Source: Leadbetterella byssophila_A (GTDB taxonomy: Bacteria; Bacteroidota; Bacteroidia; Cytophagales; Spirosomataceae). From it: DNA of 64,000 nt. A model generated the notes under the pieces. The model was given only the letters and a program-made list of their open reading frames with translations. It was not told the origin of the DNA and did not search any database. Location: assembly GCA_040394735.1 (NCBI GenBank), contig JBEBRR010000002.1, positions 49,027 to 113,026 of the forward strand, in the 5' to 3' direction. Position numbers and translations under genes: made by a program. The stretch's first letter is position 1; every line of letters starts with the position of its first letter. Shown here piece after piece: positions 35,448 through 44,312 of the stretch.

Positions 35448-38400
35448 TTGAAGCGTATAATCAGCATAACAGTCAGGACCGTCTCTTATGCCCTGGTAGG
35501 GGTATTTGTCATCCTGTTTATCGCTTTTTATGCATTGCAGCTTCCCGAGGTGCAGACCCAGCTCAGTAATAATGCCATGCAGATGCTGAGTGAGAGGCTG
35601 GGGGGGAATGTATCGGTGAGCAAGGTCAGGATAACCTGGTTTGATGAAGTGGTATTTGAGGATCTGAATATCAAGGATAACCAGGACCGGAACATGATCT
35701 ATGTGCGTGAGGTATATGTGGATGCCAGTACCAACCTCAGCGTCAGCCTGAGAAATATGATCGAATATGACCGCGGGCAGGGGTGGAGATCGCTGAAATT
35801 CAAACCCGGGAAAATCTTTCGTTTTGACAATAATCTGGATTTTGTAACCCTGAATAACCCGGAGGCCCGTTTTATCCGCGACAGGAAGGGCATGCTGAAT
35901 TTCGATTACTGGTTACTGGAGATTGATAAACTGACCAAAAAGGAGAAACGCGGAAAAAAACCGGTTAAGCCTTTTACCCTTGACAATGTCCATATCAAAG
36001 ACGGCATAGTCAGTATTGTAACAGAGCACACCTCAAGGCATACTGACGGCACCTTTGATTTTGCCAACTTTGAGTTCCGTAACCTGAATGCCCGGCTGGA
36101 GCAATTGTCTTTTAAAAGAGACACCATTCTGCTGGTTTCCAAAAACCTTTCGGCAAAAGACGGTTTCAGCGACCTGGAAATCCGGAGCGCTACCGGGCGT
36201 TTTTTCCACTGCCGGAAAGGCATACGGCTGGATAATTTCCAGGCCCGTCTAAACGACTCGCATATACAGAACCGTCTCTACTTCAGCTATAGCCGGCCTT
36301 CAGATTTCGGAGATTTTTTTAACAAGGTGCATATCGATGCTGATATGCGCAATTCTGTGCTTCAGTCCAGGGATATCGGGCTTTTTATTCCTCTTATGAA
36401 AAATTTTAAGGAGGAATATAAGATCACTTCCCGGCTTAACGGCACAGTGGCTGCCCTGCAGCTGAAGGATATGACCGTGGAGTTCGGGAAGGGCTCGCGG
36501 GTAACGGGGAACGCGAAACTTACGGGGCTTCCTGAGCTGAAAACCACCCACAGTGTCCTGGACCTGAAACCTTCTGTTCTCCTGGCAACTGATATCGCCC
36601 AGTATTCTGCCAATGAAAACTTCCGGGAATATATCGCCAAAGTAGAGCGGCTGGATTTTTCCGGAACTTTTAACGGGGTGTATAATGATTTTCAGTCGCG
36701 GCCAAGGCTGATTTCCCCGCGTCTGGGAGAGGTGGTAGGAGAGGTAAAGGTAAAGGCCAGAGGGCAGCTGGAGTACTCCGGAAACCTCCTGGTGAACCAG
36801 TTTAAGATTGGAGAGCTGGTGGGAAACTCCCAGCTGGATGAAATTACGTTTCACGGCAAGATCAGCGGCCAGGGAAGGGAGCTGGAAGAAGCCAGTGTTC
36901 ATCTCGACGGGCACGTCAGCGCTATTGATTTCAGAGGGTACCGGTACAGGAATATGGCGGTAGACGGAAGCCTTGGGCAGTCGCTTTTTGACGGGAAACT
37001 GAACATTGATGATCCCAATATACTGGCCGATATTGAAGGAAAGATAGACTTTAACCAGGCGGTCAATGCCTTCAATATTGAAGGATTTGTAGGATACGCC
37101 AACCTGAAGGCGCTGGGTTTCACTACCCGGGACTTTATGCTGAAATCACGGCTTAATTTTGATTTTAAGGGAAACCGGCTTGACGACTGGCTGGGAGAGG
37201 CCAGTTTTTATAATTTTGAGCTGCGGGAAAAAGATAAAACCCTGGAAGTAGACTCCATGTACTTTTTCTCCGACCTGACCGGGAAGGAGAGGAGTTTCAA
37301 GATCGAATCTGAATTTTTTAATGCCGGGATCCGCGGTGACTTTGTTCCCAGCCGGCTGCTGATGGATGTGACGGACTTTGTGTCAGAGCATGTGATGTAC
37401 TTTCAGACCACCGAAGATGAGCGGAAAGCCTATTATTCCCGGAAAAAAGAAACCCAAGATTACAGCACGGAAAACTACCGGTCGGTATTCAGTGTGCGCT
37501 TTAACCGGCCGGGGCCCTTCTTTGACTTTTTTGCCCCTGCCGTGTATGTGGCCAGGAACACCTCCATTAACGGGCGGTACGAAGCCGGGCTGACGAGTAC
37601 CCTTGAAATCTCAGGCGATACCGATACCCTTTCGGTGAAAGGGAATGAATTCTATTCCACTTTTTTCGATTACTATGCCACCAAAGAGATTCTTTCGCCA
37701 ACGGTGGTGAATAAGATCCGGGTGAAATCCGACAAGCAGAAAACAGGGAATAATGTGCTCACTGAAGAACTGGTGGTGAATGCCAACTGGGAAGGGACCA
37801 ACACCATTGATTTCCGGACATTTATCACCCAGAGTAACTCCGGCAGCCTGATCGACCTGAGAGGTAAGCTGGATTTTTATGAAGAGGGATTCCGCCTTAA
37901 CCTGATCCCCGATCAGACCCTGGTCAGGCTGATCGACATGGACTGGGCTTTTGCACCTGATAACGGGATTGATTTCAGAAAGCGGCATATTACTTTCCAT
38001 AATTTTAATATCCGGGGCGGAACCGACCAGTATATCGGGCTGAACGGAGCCTTGTCAAGTAACCCGGCCGATGCCCTGACGCTGGAGGTGAATGAATTTG
38101 ATATCGAGAACCTGTTACCGTTTATCAATGTGGATGTGCGCGGAATCGCAACAGGGAACCTGCGCCTGCAGAACTTCTTCACTAACCCGCTATACGTCAG
38201 CAACCTGCATGTAACCGATTTTTATTACAAAAAAAGCATGGTGGGTACGGTGACCACTTCGGCTCTCTGGGATGAAAGCCGCGACAGGCTACGGCTGGAA
38301 GGAAGCGTATTCAGGAATATGGAGGAAATTCTGAAGCTGGAAGGTTTCTTTACGCCCGGTAAAGGCAACAAAGGACTGGAACTCGAAGGAAGCATGCAGA

Positions 38401-40067
38401 ATGCTGATATGGAGATGTTCCTGGGAATGACCGGCGATGTATTTTCCGAACTGAGAGGTAAGGCCAACGGAAAATTCAGGGTCAGCGGCACACCCCGGCG
38501 CCCTGTTTTTAACGGCGGGATAGATATCACCGGCGGCTCACTGAGAGTGGCGGTTTCGGGTACTTCCCTTTATTTTGAAGACCGGATACTTCTTACAGAC
38601 CGGGGTTTTGCTCTGCCTGAAGCCGGTGTGGAGGTCAGGGATGCTCCTGCCGGAAACACAGCCCGGCTCACCGGGGGAATTTATTACAGGAGCACTCCGG
38701 GTTTTACTATTGACCTGCGGGCAGATATCAACAGCCGCACGGGCTTTAAGATCATGGATATTCCGGCATTCAGTAATGATTATATCTTTGGTACCGCCTA
38801 TGTAAACGGCGATGTGAACCTGAGCGGAGATTTTGATAACCTGCTGGTGTCAGGTAACCTGAGCAGCCGGGAGGGGACCGCCATTACTATCCCTACTGAC
38901 GGCGATACCCAGATTGACACCCGACAGGAAGGCATTCCCTTCCTGAAGAAAGAGGCGCCGGTTGACAGCAGCAGTGTCCGGCCCGGCAAACGGAAAAACC
39001 CTGCTGTAAAGACGGGAGGGGTCAGACTGGCGTTTAACCTCACCCTCACCCCGGAGGCCCAGGGAGAAATTATCTTTGACCGGACCAACAATGACGTGCT
39101 CAGCCTTTACGGCGACGGCCGCCTGAGTGTTCTGTACGACAGCCGTGGAGAGTTTAGCATTAATGGCCCCTATAATGTGCGGGGCGGAAAGTATTTTTTC
39201 AGCTTTCAGAACCTGGCCTCCCTGCGAAGGTTTGACATTGCAGATAACAGCAAAATTACGTTTAACGGGGATCCTTTTGAAGCTATACCGGATATAAAGG
39301 CCACCTATACTGCCAATATTTCACTTAATAAGGTATCGCCGCAAATGACCAACTCTTCCGCCCGGTTTCCGGTGTTTGTGAATGTGTTCCTGACCGACCG
39401 GCTGATGACGCCTACCATTCGTTACGATATTGAGTTTGACCTGAAGCAGATCCCGATCAGCGGGCAGACGGATATCCTGGCTTTTGAACAGCGCTTGAGT
39501 AATGATGAACAGTTGCTTAGCCGGAATGTATCGAGTATCCTGGTCTTCAATGAGGTGTTCCCGGATAATAACCTGGCCGATGCGCTTACGCAGCAGTTCC
39601 TGATTGATAATATCAGCAGCCTGCTTTCCAACCAGATCGGAAACCTGGCCAATAAGCTCAATCCCAACCTGGAATTCGGGGTACGGTTCGGTGATTTCAG
39701 GGAGAATATCCTGAATAACATGCAGCTCGACTTCAGCTATAAATTTATGAATAACCGGGTGAAGCTCAGCGGCAAGGGAGCTTTCATCAACAGCCTGGAA
39801 AACAGCATAAGCCTGAATACCAATACTTACGGACAGTTATCGGTAGGAGGTGAACTGGAATACCTTATTTCTGATGACGGGGCTTACCGCTTCAAGCTGT
39901 ATTCTCGGAGTGTTCCCACCAATTATTATGTATTTTATTCCCAGGGAAATGTGGTGGTTTCCGGCGGAAGTCTTATTATCTCAAGAAATTTCAATTCTTT
40001 CTTTAGAAAAAAGGAAAGAGGAAGTATACCTTTGGGAGTGGGTTCGGACAGGATAATTGACAATTGA
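35448..40067 (+). CDS. TamB-like translocation/assembly module protein (AsmA/DUF490 family)
   Basis: 1539 residues. A single N-terminal membrane anchor (about 5-30) is followed by a very long beta-helical, hydrophobic-grooved body and a C-terminal TamB (DUF490) domain, with repeated G-D/N-L-x-L-G/SGNLS-type strands (for example VNGDVNLSGDFDNLLVSGNLS). Such proteins span the periplasm and help outer-membrane protein insertion or phospholipid transport. The start is TTG at 35448; the first ATG lies past the membrane helix, so this codon is needed for the anchor. In Bacteroidota tamB is often next to tsaD, as here. Confidence 0.93.
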   Translation: MKRIISITVRTVSYALVGVFVILFIAFYALQLPEVQTQLSNNAMQMLSERLGGNVSVSKVRITWFDEVVFEDLNIKDNQDRNMIYVREVYVDASTNLSVSLRNMIEYDRGQGWRSLKFKPGKIFRFDNNLDFVTLNNPEARFIRDRKGMLNFDYWLLEIDKLTKKEKRGKKPVKPFTLDNVHIKDGIVSIVTEHTSRHTDGTFDFANFEFRNLNARLEQLSFKRDTILLVSKNLSAKDGFSDLEIRSATGRFFHCRKGIRLDNFQARLNDSHIQNRLYFSYSRPSDFGDFFNKVHIDADMRNSVLQSRDIGLFIPLMKNFKEEYKITSRLNGTVAALQLKDMTVEFGKGSRVTGNAKLTGLPELKTTHSVLDLKPSVLLATDIAQYSANENFREYIAKVERLDFSGTFNGVYNDFQSRPRLISPRLGEVVGEVKVKARGQLEYSGNLLVNQFKIGELVGNSQLDEITFHGKISGQGRELEEASVHLDGHVSAIDFRGYRYRNMAVDGSLGQSLFDGKLNIDDPNILADIEGKIDFNQAVNAFNIEGFVGYANLKALGFTTRDFMLKSRLNFDFKGNRLDDWLGEASFYNFELREKDKTLEVDSMYFFSDLTGKERSFKIESEFFNAGIRGDFVPSRLLMDVTDFVSEHVMYFQTTEDERKAYYSRKKETQDYSTENYRSVFSVRFNRPGPFFDFFAPAVYVARNTSINGRYEAGLTSTLEISGDTDTLSVKGNEFYSTFFDYYATKEILSPTVVNKIRVKSDKQKTGNNVLTEELVVNANWEGTNTIDFRTFITQSNSGSLIDLRGKLDFYEEGFRLNLIPDQTLVRLIDMDWAFAPDNGIDFRKRHITFHNFNIRGGTDQYIGLNGALSSNPADALTLEVNEFDIENLLPFINVDVRGIATGNLRLQNFFTNPLYVSNLHVTDFYYKKSMVGTVTTSALWDESRDRLRLEGSVFRNMEEILKLEGFFTPGKGNKGLELEGSMQNADMEMFLGMTGDVFSELRGKANGKFRVSGTPRRPVFNGGIDITGGSLRVAVSGTSLYFEDRILLTDRGFALPEAGVEVRDAPAGNTARLTGGIYYRSTPGFTIDLRADINSRTGFKIMDIPAFSNDYIFGTAYVNGDVNLSGDFDNLLVSGNLSSREGTAITIPTDGDTQIDTRQEGIPFLKKEAPVDSSSVRPGKRKNPAVKTGGVRLAFNLTLTPEAQGEIIFDRTNNDVLSLYGDGRLSVLYDSRGEFSINGPYNVRGGKYFFSFQNLASLRRFDIADNSKITFNGDPFEAIPDIKATYTANISLNKVSPQMTNSSARFPVFVNVFLTDRLMTPTIRYDIEFDLKQIPISGQTDILAFEQRLSNDEQLLSRNVSSILVFNEVFPDNNLADALTQQFLIDNISSLLSNQIGNLANKLNPNLEFGVRFGDFRENILNNMQLDFSYKFMNNRVKLSGKGAFINSLENSISLNTNTYGQLSVGGELEYLISDDGAYRFKLYSRSVPTNYYVFYSQGNVVVSGGSLIISRNFNSFFRKKERGSIPLGVGSDRIIDN

Positions 40068-40118
40068 TAATGTACAATTGACAACGGATTACTTTCCGGG
40101 AACAACTCACTACTCATT

Positions 40119-40149
40119 ATTCGGAATTCACTATCCGGAACTCGGAACT
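40119..40149 (+). repeat. Copy of dispersed GGAAC-rich mini-repeat upstream of dnaB
   Basis: Contains CGGAATTCACTATCCGGAAC followed by TCGGAACT. Inverse-strand copy at 11554-11580 and a related copy inside waaA (24944-24971). Just upstream, ATTGACAATTGA and ACAATTGACAA form another short repeat (about 40058-40084), a common pattern between genes in this phylum. Confidence 0.55.
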
Positions 40150-40157
40150 GATATACA

Positions 40158-41621
40158 ATGAAACAAAGAAGAAGATTACCGGAAAAAAAGCGGAGAAATC
40201 CGGAACAGACCCTGGAGTTTCAGCAGTCTTCGCATATCGTGGAGCTGGAAGCTTCAGTGCTGGGCGGGGTTATCCGGGAAAAAGATGCACTCACCATGGT
40301 GATTGACATCCTGAAACCCGACAGCTTTATTTCTGAAAAGCATGAGGCCATTTACCAGGCTATACTGCTTCTTTTCGGGAAATCAGAACCGGTAGATCTT
40401 CTTACGGTAACCAACCAGCTGCGACTGACCGGGGAACTCGAATTCATCGGTGGGCCGGCTTATCTGGCCCGCATCACAGCCCGGAAAGTTTCCACCCACA
40501 TTGAGCGTGATGCCCGCATCATTCTGCAGTACGCTATTCAGCGCAGCATCATACGCATCATGGACGATGTGCTGAATAAAGCCCAGGAAGATACCACAGA
40601 CGTTTTTAACCTGCTGGATGCTACCGAACAGAGCTTACGGGATATCCAGGAAGGGAATCTGAACAAGAACATCCCGGATCTGCAGCTGGTGGTGCAGAAA
40701 ACCATCCAGGAGCTCCGGAATAAGGAAGAGCAGGATGCCGGTATTTCCAGCGTGCCTTCGGGTTTCCCTACCCTGGACCGGATCACCGGCGGATGGCATA
40801 ATACCGAACTGATCATTATTGCGGCGCGCCCCGGTATGGGAAAAACGGCCTTCGTGGTTTCCGCCCTGAGAAATGCCGCAATAGATTATAAAATGCCGGT
40901 AGCCTTATTTTCACTGGAAATGTCATCGCAGCAGGTGATGTACCGGCTGATCTCTGCCGAAGCGGAAGTAGACTCCCAGAAGCTGAGAAAAGGAGACCTG
41001 GAAACCGACGACTGGAAGGCTATTCACTCCCGTCTGAACAACCTGGACAATGCCCCCATCTATATCGATGATACCCCGGCGCTGTCGGTGCTGGAGCTCC
41101 GGACAAAGGCCCGGCGTCTGAAAGCGTTTCATAATATCAAATTGCTGATTGTAGATTACCTGCAGCTGATGACCGCAGGGAACGGCCGTACGGGTATGAA
41201 CCGCGAGCAGGAGATAGCTACAATCTCCCGTTCACTGAAAACCATAGCCAAGGAGCTGAACATCCCGGTAATTGCACTCTCCCAGCTCAGCCGTTCGGTA
41301 GAGTCGCGCCCGGATAAGCGCCCTATGCTTTCAGACCTGCGGGAATCGGGCTCCATTGAACAGGATGCCGATGTGGTTATGTTCCTGTACCGGCCGGAAT
41401 ATTACCAGCTGGAAGAAACGGAGACAGGAGAGAGTACCAAAGGCCTGGCAGAGGTGATTATTGCCAAAAACCGGAGTGGTTCGGTAGACAGCGCCAAGCT
41501 CAGGTTTATAGGGAAATATACGCGGTTTTCGGAATTCGACGGTTTCATTGCCACGCCGGAAGAGTATGAGGAGCGAAGCGGGATAAAGACGCTGGGCAGT
41601 AAGGCGAACAACCTGAGTTAA
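40158..41621 (+). CDS. dnaB: Replicative DNA helicase
   Basis: Unwinds DNA at the replication fork as a hexamer. 487 residues: N-terminal DnaB domain (about 20-130, with LEASVLGGVI), then the RecA-like helicase with Walker A RPGMGKTAF, DYLQLMT as Walker B and ESGSIEQDADVVMFLYR. The C-terminus is normal and no intein is present. Downstream lies a strong bidirectional terminator shared with the convergent metalloprotease gene. Confidence 0.97.
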   Translation: MKQRRRLPEKKRRNPEQTLEFQQSSHIVELEASVLGGVIREKDALTMVIDILKPDSFISEKHEAIYQAILLLFGKSEPVDLLTVTNQLRLTGELEFIGGPAYLARITARKVSTHIERDARIILQYAIQRSIIRIMDDVLNKAQEDTTDVFNLLDATEQSLRDIQEGNLNKNIPDLQLVVQKTIQELRNKEEQDAGISSVPSGFPTLDRITGGWHNTELIIIAARPGMGKTAFVVSALRNAAIDYKMPVALFSLEMSSQQVMYRLISAEAEVDSQKLRKGDLETDDWKAIHSRLNNLDNAPIYIDDTPALSVLELRTKARRLKAFHNIKLLIVDYLQLMTAGNGRTGMNREQEIATISRSLKTIAKELNIPVIALSQLSRSVESRPDKRPMLSDLRESGSIEQDADVVMFLYRPEYYQLEETETGESTKGLAEVIIAKNRSGSVDSAKLRFIGKYTRFSEFDGFIATPEEYEERSGIKTLGSKANNLS

Positions 41622-41653
41622 CGTATATTCATTATTTCATCCCTCCGGGGTTT

Positions 41654-41705
41654 GCATAAAAAAGGTGCCGCCCGGAAAACAAACAGGCGGCACCTTTTTT
41701 TATGC
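41654..41705. terminator. Bidirectional terminator between dnaB and a metalloprotease gene
   Basis: A near-perfect inverted repeat: AAAAAAGGTGCCGCC (41658-41672 region) and GGCGGCACCTTTTTTT (41687-41702), extended outward by GCAT/ATGC. The A run on one arm and T run on the other make it active for both convergent genes. Confidence 0.9.
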
Positions 41706-41712
41706 AATACAC

Positions 41713-44244
41713 TTATTTCTTCTCCAGGGCCTCGTTGATACGGGCCACCAGATCCTGAACGTGGTATTTGCTGACTTTATCCGAGATTCTTGACGAAGCC
41801 GTGCTCAGCTCACTTTTCAGTGACACCAGCGTACCTCGGGTGATAGAGCTCAGGTCTGTCTGTGTAAAATCAGGCCTTCCCGGAACCGGATTGGCATTCA
41901 GCTGCTTGGTCAGGTTGGAAACAAAAGCCTTCTGCAGGTTTCTGCGGAAGATATCGATAGACGATCCCGATTTCAGTTCGCTGAAAATACCGTTTTTAAG
42001 TCCGGTGTACAGGTCGTCCAGGGAATAGTATGCATTTCCCTGGGAAGAAGCTTCCATTAAGCGGGCTGCCCGGTCGGTAGCCATCAGGCTGTTCAGGGTA
42101 GATACCTGCATGCTCTTGATGGCTTCCACCCCGTTTTCAGGCCGGATCTTATTCAGGATATTCTGGTCGATGATCCATTTCGGTGTAGTGAAGAGCTGGG
42201 TATTCAGGAATGCCAGCGCTTCCACCTGCCGGTCTTTCGGAACGATCTCGTAGCGGTTGCTTTCCGAATCATAGGTTACCGGGGTATCATAAATACCGCC
42301 GATATATTTGGTCACATGCCCCATGTATCTTCTGAACTGACCCGTAAGACTGTTGTACAGTGTATTCAGCTCGCTGTAGCTTTCTCCGTCTTCTCTTGAC
42401 CATTTTTCCAGCTCGGGAAGAATCCTTTTCAGGTTTTTAATACCGTATTCCGAAGCTTTCACTGCATTGTCGCCCAGGTCTTCTGTCTGGTAGCGCGGGT
42501 CAAACGGGCTGGTTTCCGTTCCGAAACGAAGTCTCGGGTTTTTAACGGCTTCCGAAGTCATTTTATGCAGAAGCGCTTTTTCTTCCTCTGCAGATTTGGC
42601 ATCCGGGAAATAAGTATATCCCCATTTGATAGCCCATTTGTCATAATCCCCAATTTTAGGGAAGAAATGCTTCACACCATCTTCCGGCTGAGCTACGTAG
42701 TTAAAACGGGCATAGTCCATAATGGAAGAAGTATGGCCGTATTGTGCCTGGAATGCAGGATCACGGAGCTTTTCTACCGGGGTAGCGTTGCTGGCGCCCA
42801 TGTTGTGGCGAAGTCCCAGCGTGTGGCCCACTTCATGCGAAGACACAAAGCGGATCAGCTCACCCATCAGCTCATCGCTGAATTGCTTGTTTCTTGCTGC
42901 AGGGTCAACCGCTGCGGTCTGGATCATATACCAGTCTCTCAGCAGGCTCATGATATTATGGTACCAGCCGATATGGCTTTCCAGGATCTGTCCGCTTCTG
43001 GGGTCATGGACATTGGGGCCGTAGGCATTCTGAATATCGGCGGCAAAGTAACGTACCACAGAGAACCTTGCGTCTTCCAGGCTCATGGTTGAGTCGTTTT
43101 CAGGCCAGTATTCACCCCGGATGGCATTTTTCCAGCCGGCTTCTTCAAAGGCAGGCTGCCAGTCGTCTATACCGGCTTTGATATATTTTTTCCATTTTTC
43201 AGGAGTGGCCGGGTCAATGTAATAGATCAGAGGATTTTTAGGCTCTATCAGTTCACCTCTTTTGAGTTTGGCCAGGTCCTCCGCATTTTTGGGCTCCAGC
43301 TTCCATCTGACAGCAAAAATGTCGCGGTCAGACTTGTGTGAGTTTTCTCCGAATACGCTGTACTGGTTAGCAAAGTAACCTACACGGGCATCAAATGTAC
43401 GCTTACGCATGGGTTCTTTCGGCAGAAGCAAAAGGGAGGTATTAAACTCCATGGTCACCACACCTGCACCGTAACCGGAAGGGAAGTTTACTCCGATCTG
43501 CGGTATGGGAGTCATAGAGATACGCGGCGGGGTTACCGAGAAGGTTTTCACCGTACGGATCTCCGTATTGATCGGGTAAGTATTGATCGATTCAATGAAC
43601 GACTTATCTTTCTGGAAGGCGGTCAGGTTCAGCAGCTGCTTTCTGATCGGGGCCAGTGAAAACGGTTGGAAATCACCGTCAAAAGTGCTGGTTACATCAA
43701 TCACATAATTTTTGCCTTTTCCCCCGGTGTTTCCGTTAATGGTAAGGATTTCGAAGTTTCCGACGATCGGGTCTACGCTCGAATTGGCCACTGACTGGGC
43801 AATGGGCTTGGTGCTGTCAGGCGACATGATAATGTAGCTTACCGAGCGGAGGAGGATATTATTGTTGGTTCCTTTCTCCCATCTTACCACCTGACGGTTC
43901 ACTTCCTCTCCTCCGAATACACCGCCACCTGCCGGAACCTTGGAATAACGGGTCACTGCGATGATGTCTCTTCCGATAAGCGAATCCGGGATCTCAAAGT
44001 AGAATTTATCACCTACTTTATGTACGGTATGAAGCCCGGTTTTGGTCTGAGCCGTACTGTCAATAACACTCTTGTAAGGTTTCGGGCCTTTTTTCGGAGT
44101 TTCTGGTTTTTTCGGAGGCTCAGGCTTTTTAGCTTCCTGTACTACAGGTTTGGCCTCTTCTTTTTTCTTTTTCTTTTGGGCATCGGCGCTGATATTCAAC
44201 GTAACCGTAAATGCCATGAGAAGTAATAGAATTTTCTTCAACAT
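41713..44244 (-). CDS. Exported zinc-dependent metalloprotease, paralogue of the 25589 gene product
   Basis: 843 residues with a signal peptide, then a Lys/Pro/Glu-rich segment (about 23-60: QKKKKKEEAK, KKPEPPKKPE) not present in its paralogue. A DUF5117-like beta domain (about 80-270) and a catalytic core follow: HEVGHTLGLRHN with H470, E471, H474 and H480 as the extended zinc motif. The tail ends with a coiled region. The charged segment after the signal peptide could tether it to the cell wall or act as a spacer; this is a guess. Single gene, convergent with dnaB. Confidence 0.88.
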   Translation of the reverse strand: MLKKILLLLMAFTVTLNISADAQKKKKKEEAKPVVQEAKKPEPPKKPETPKKGPKPYKSVIDSTAQTKTGLHTVHKVGDKFYFEIPDSLIGRDIIAVTRYSKVPAGGGVFGGEEVNRQVVRWEKGTNNNILLRSVSYIIMSPDSTKPIAQSVANSSVDPIVGNFEILTINGNTGGKGKNYVIDVTSTFDGDFQPFSLAPIRKQLLNLTAFQKDKSFIESINTYPINTEIRTVKTFSVTPPRISMTPIPQIGVNFPSGYGAGVVTMEFNTSLLLLPKEPMRKRTFDARVGYFANQYSVFGENSHKSDRDIFAVRWKLEPKNAEDLAKLKRGELIEPKNPLIYYIDPATPEKWKKYIKAGIDDWQPAFEEAGWKNAIRGEYWPENDSTMSLEDARFSVVRYFAADIQNAYGPNVHDPRSGQILESHIGWYHNIMSLLRDWYMIQTAAVDPAARNKQFSDELMGELIRFVSSHEVGHTLGLRHNMGASNATPVEKLRDPAFQAQYGHTSSIMDYARFNYVAQPEDGVKHFFPKIGDYDKWAIKWGYTYFPDAKSAEEEKALLHKMTSEAVKNPRLRFGTETSPFDPRYQTEDLGDNAVKASEYGIKNLKRILPELEKWSREDGESYSELNTLYNSLTGQFRRYMGHVTKYIGGIYDTPVTYDSESNRYEIVPKDRQVEALAFLNTQLFTTPKWIIDQNILNKIRPENGVEAIKSMQVSTLNSLMATDRAARLMEASSQGNAYYSLDDLYTGLKNGIFSELKSGSSIDIFRRNLQKAFVSNLTKQLNANPVPGRPDFTQTDLSSITRGTLVSLKSELSTASSRISDKVSKYHVQDLVARINEALEKK

Positions 44245-44312
44245 AATTAAAATTTAGAGTTAGTTTGATAAAGAATGATAAAAATACGAAAAGTTGCTCA
44301 TAACGTTTATTT

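Noticed and set aside
40058..40084. ATTGACAATTGA-type repeats before dnaB as a possible replication origin
   Set aside because: No DnaA boxes or clustered AT-rich unwinding repeats; pattern is a common intergenic word in this phylum.
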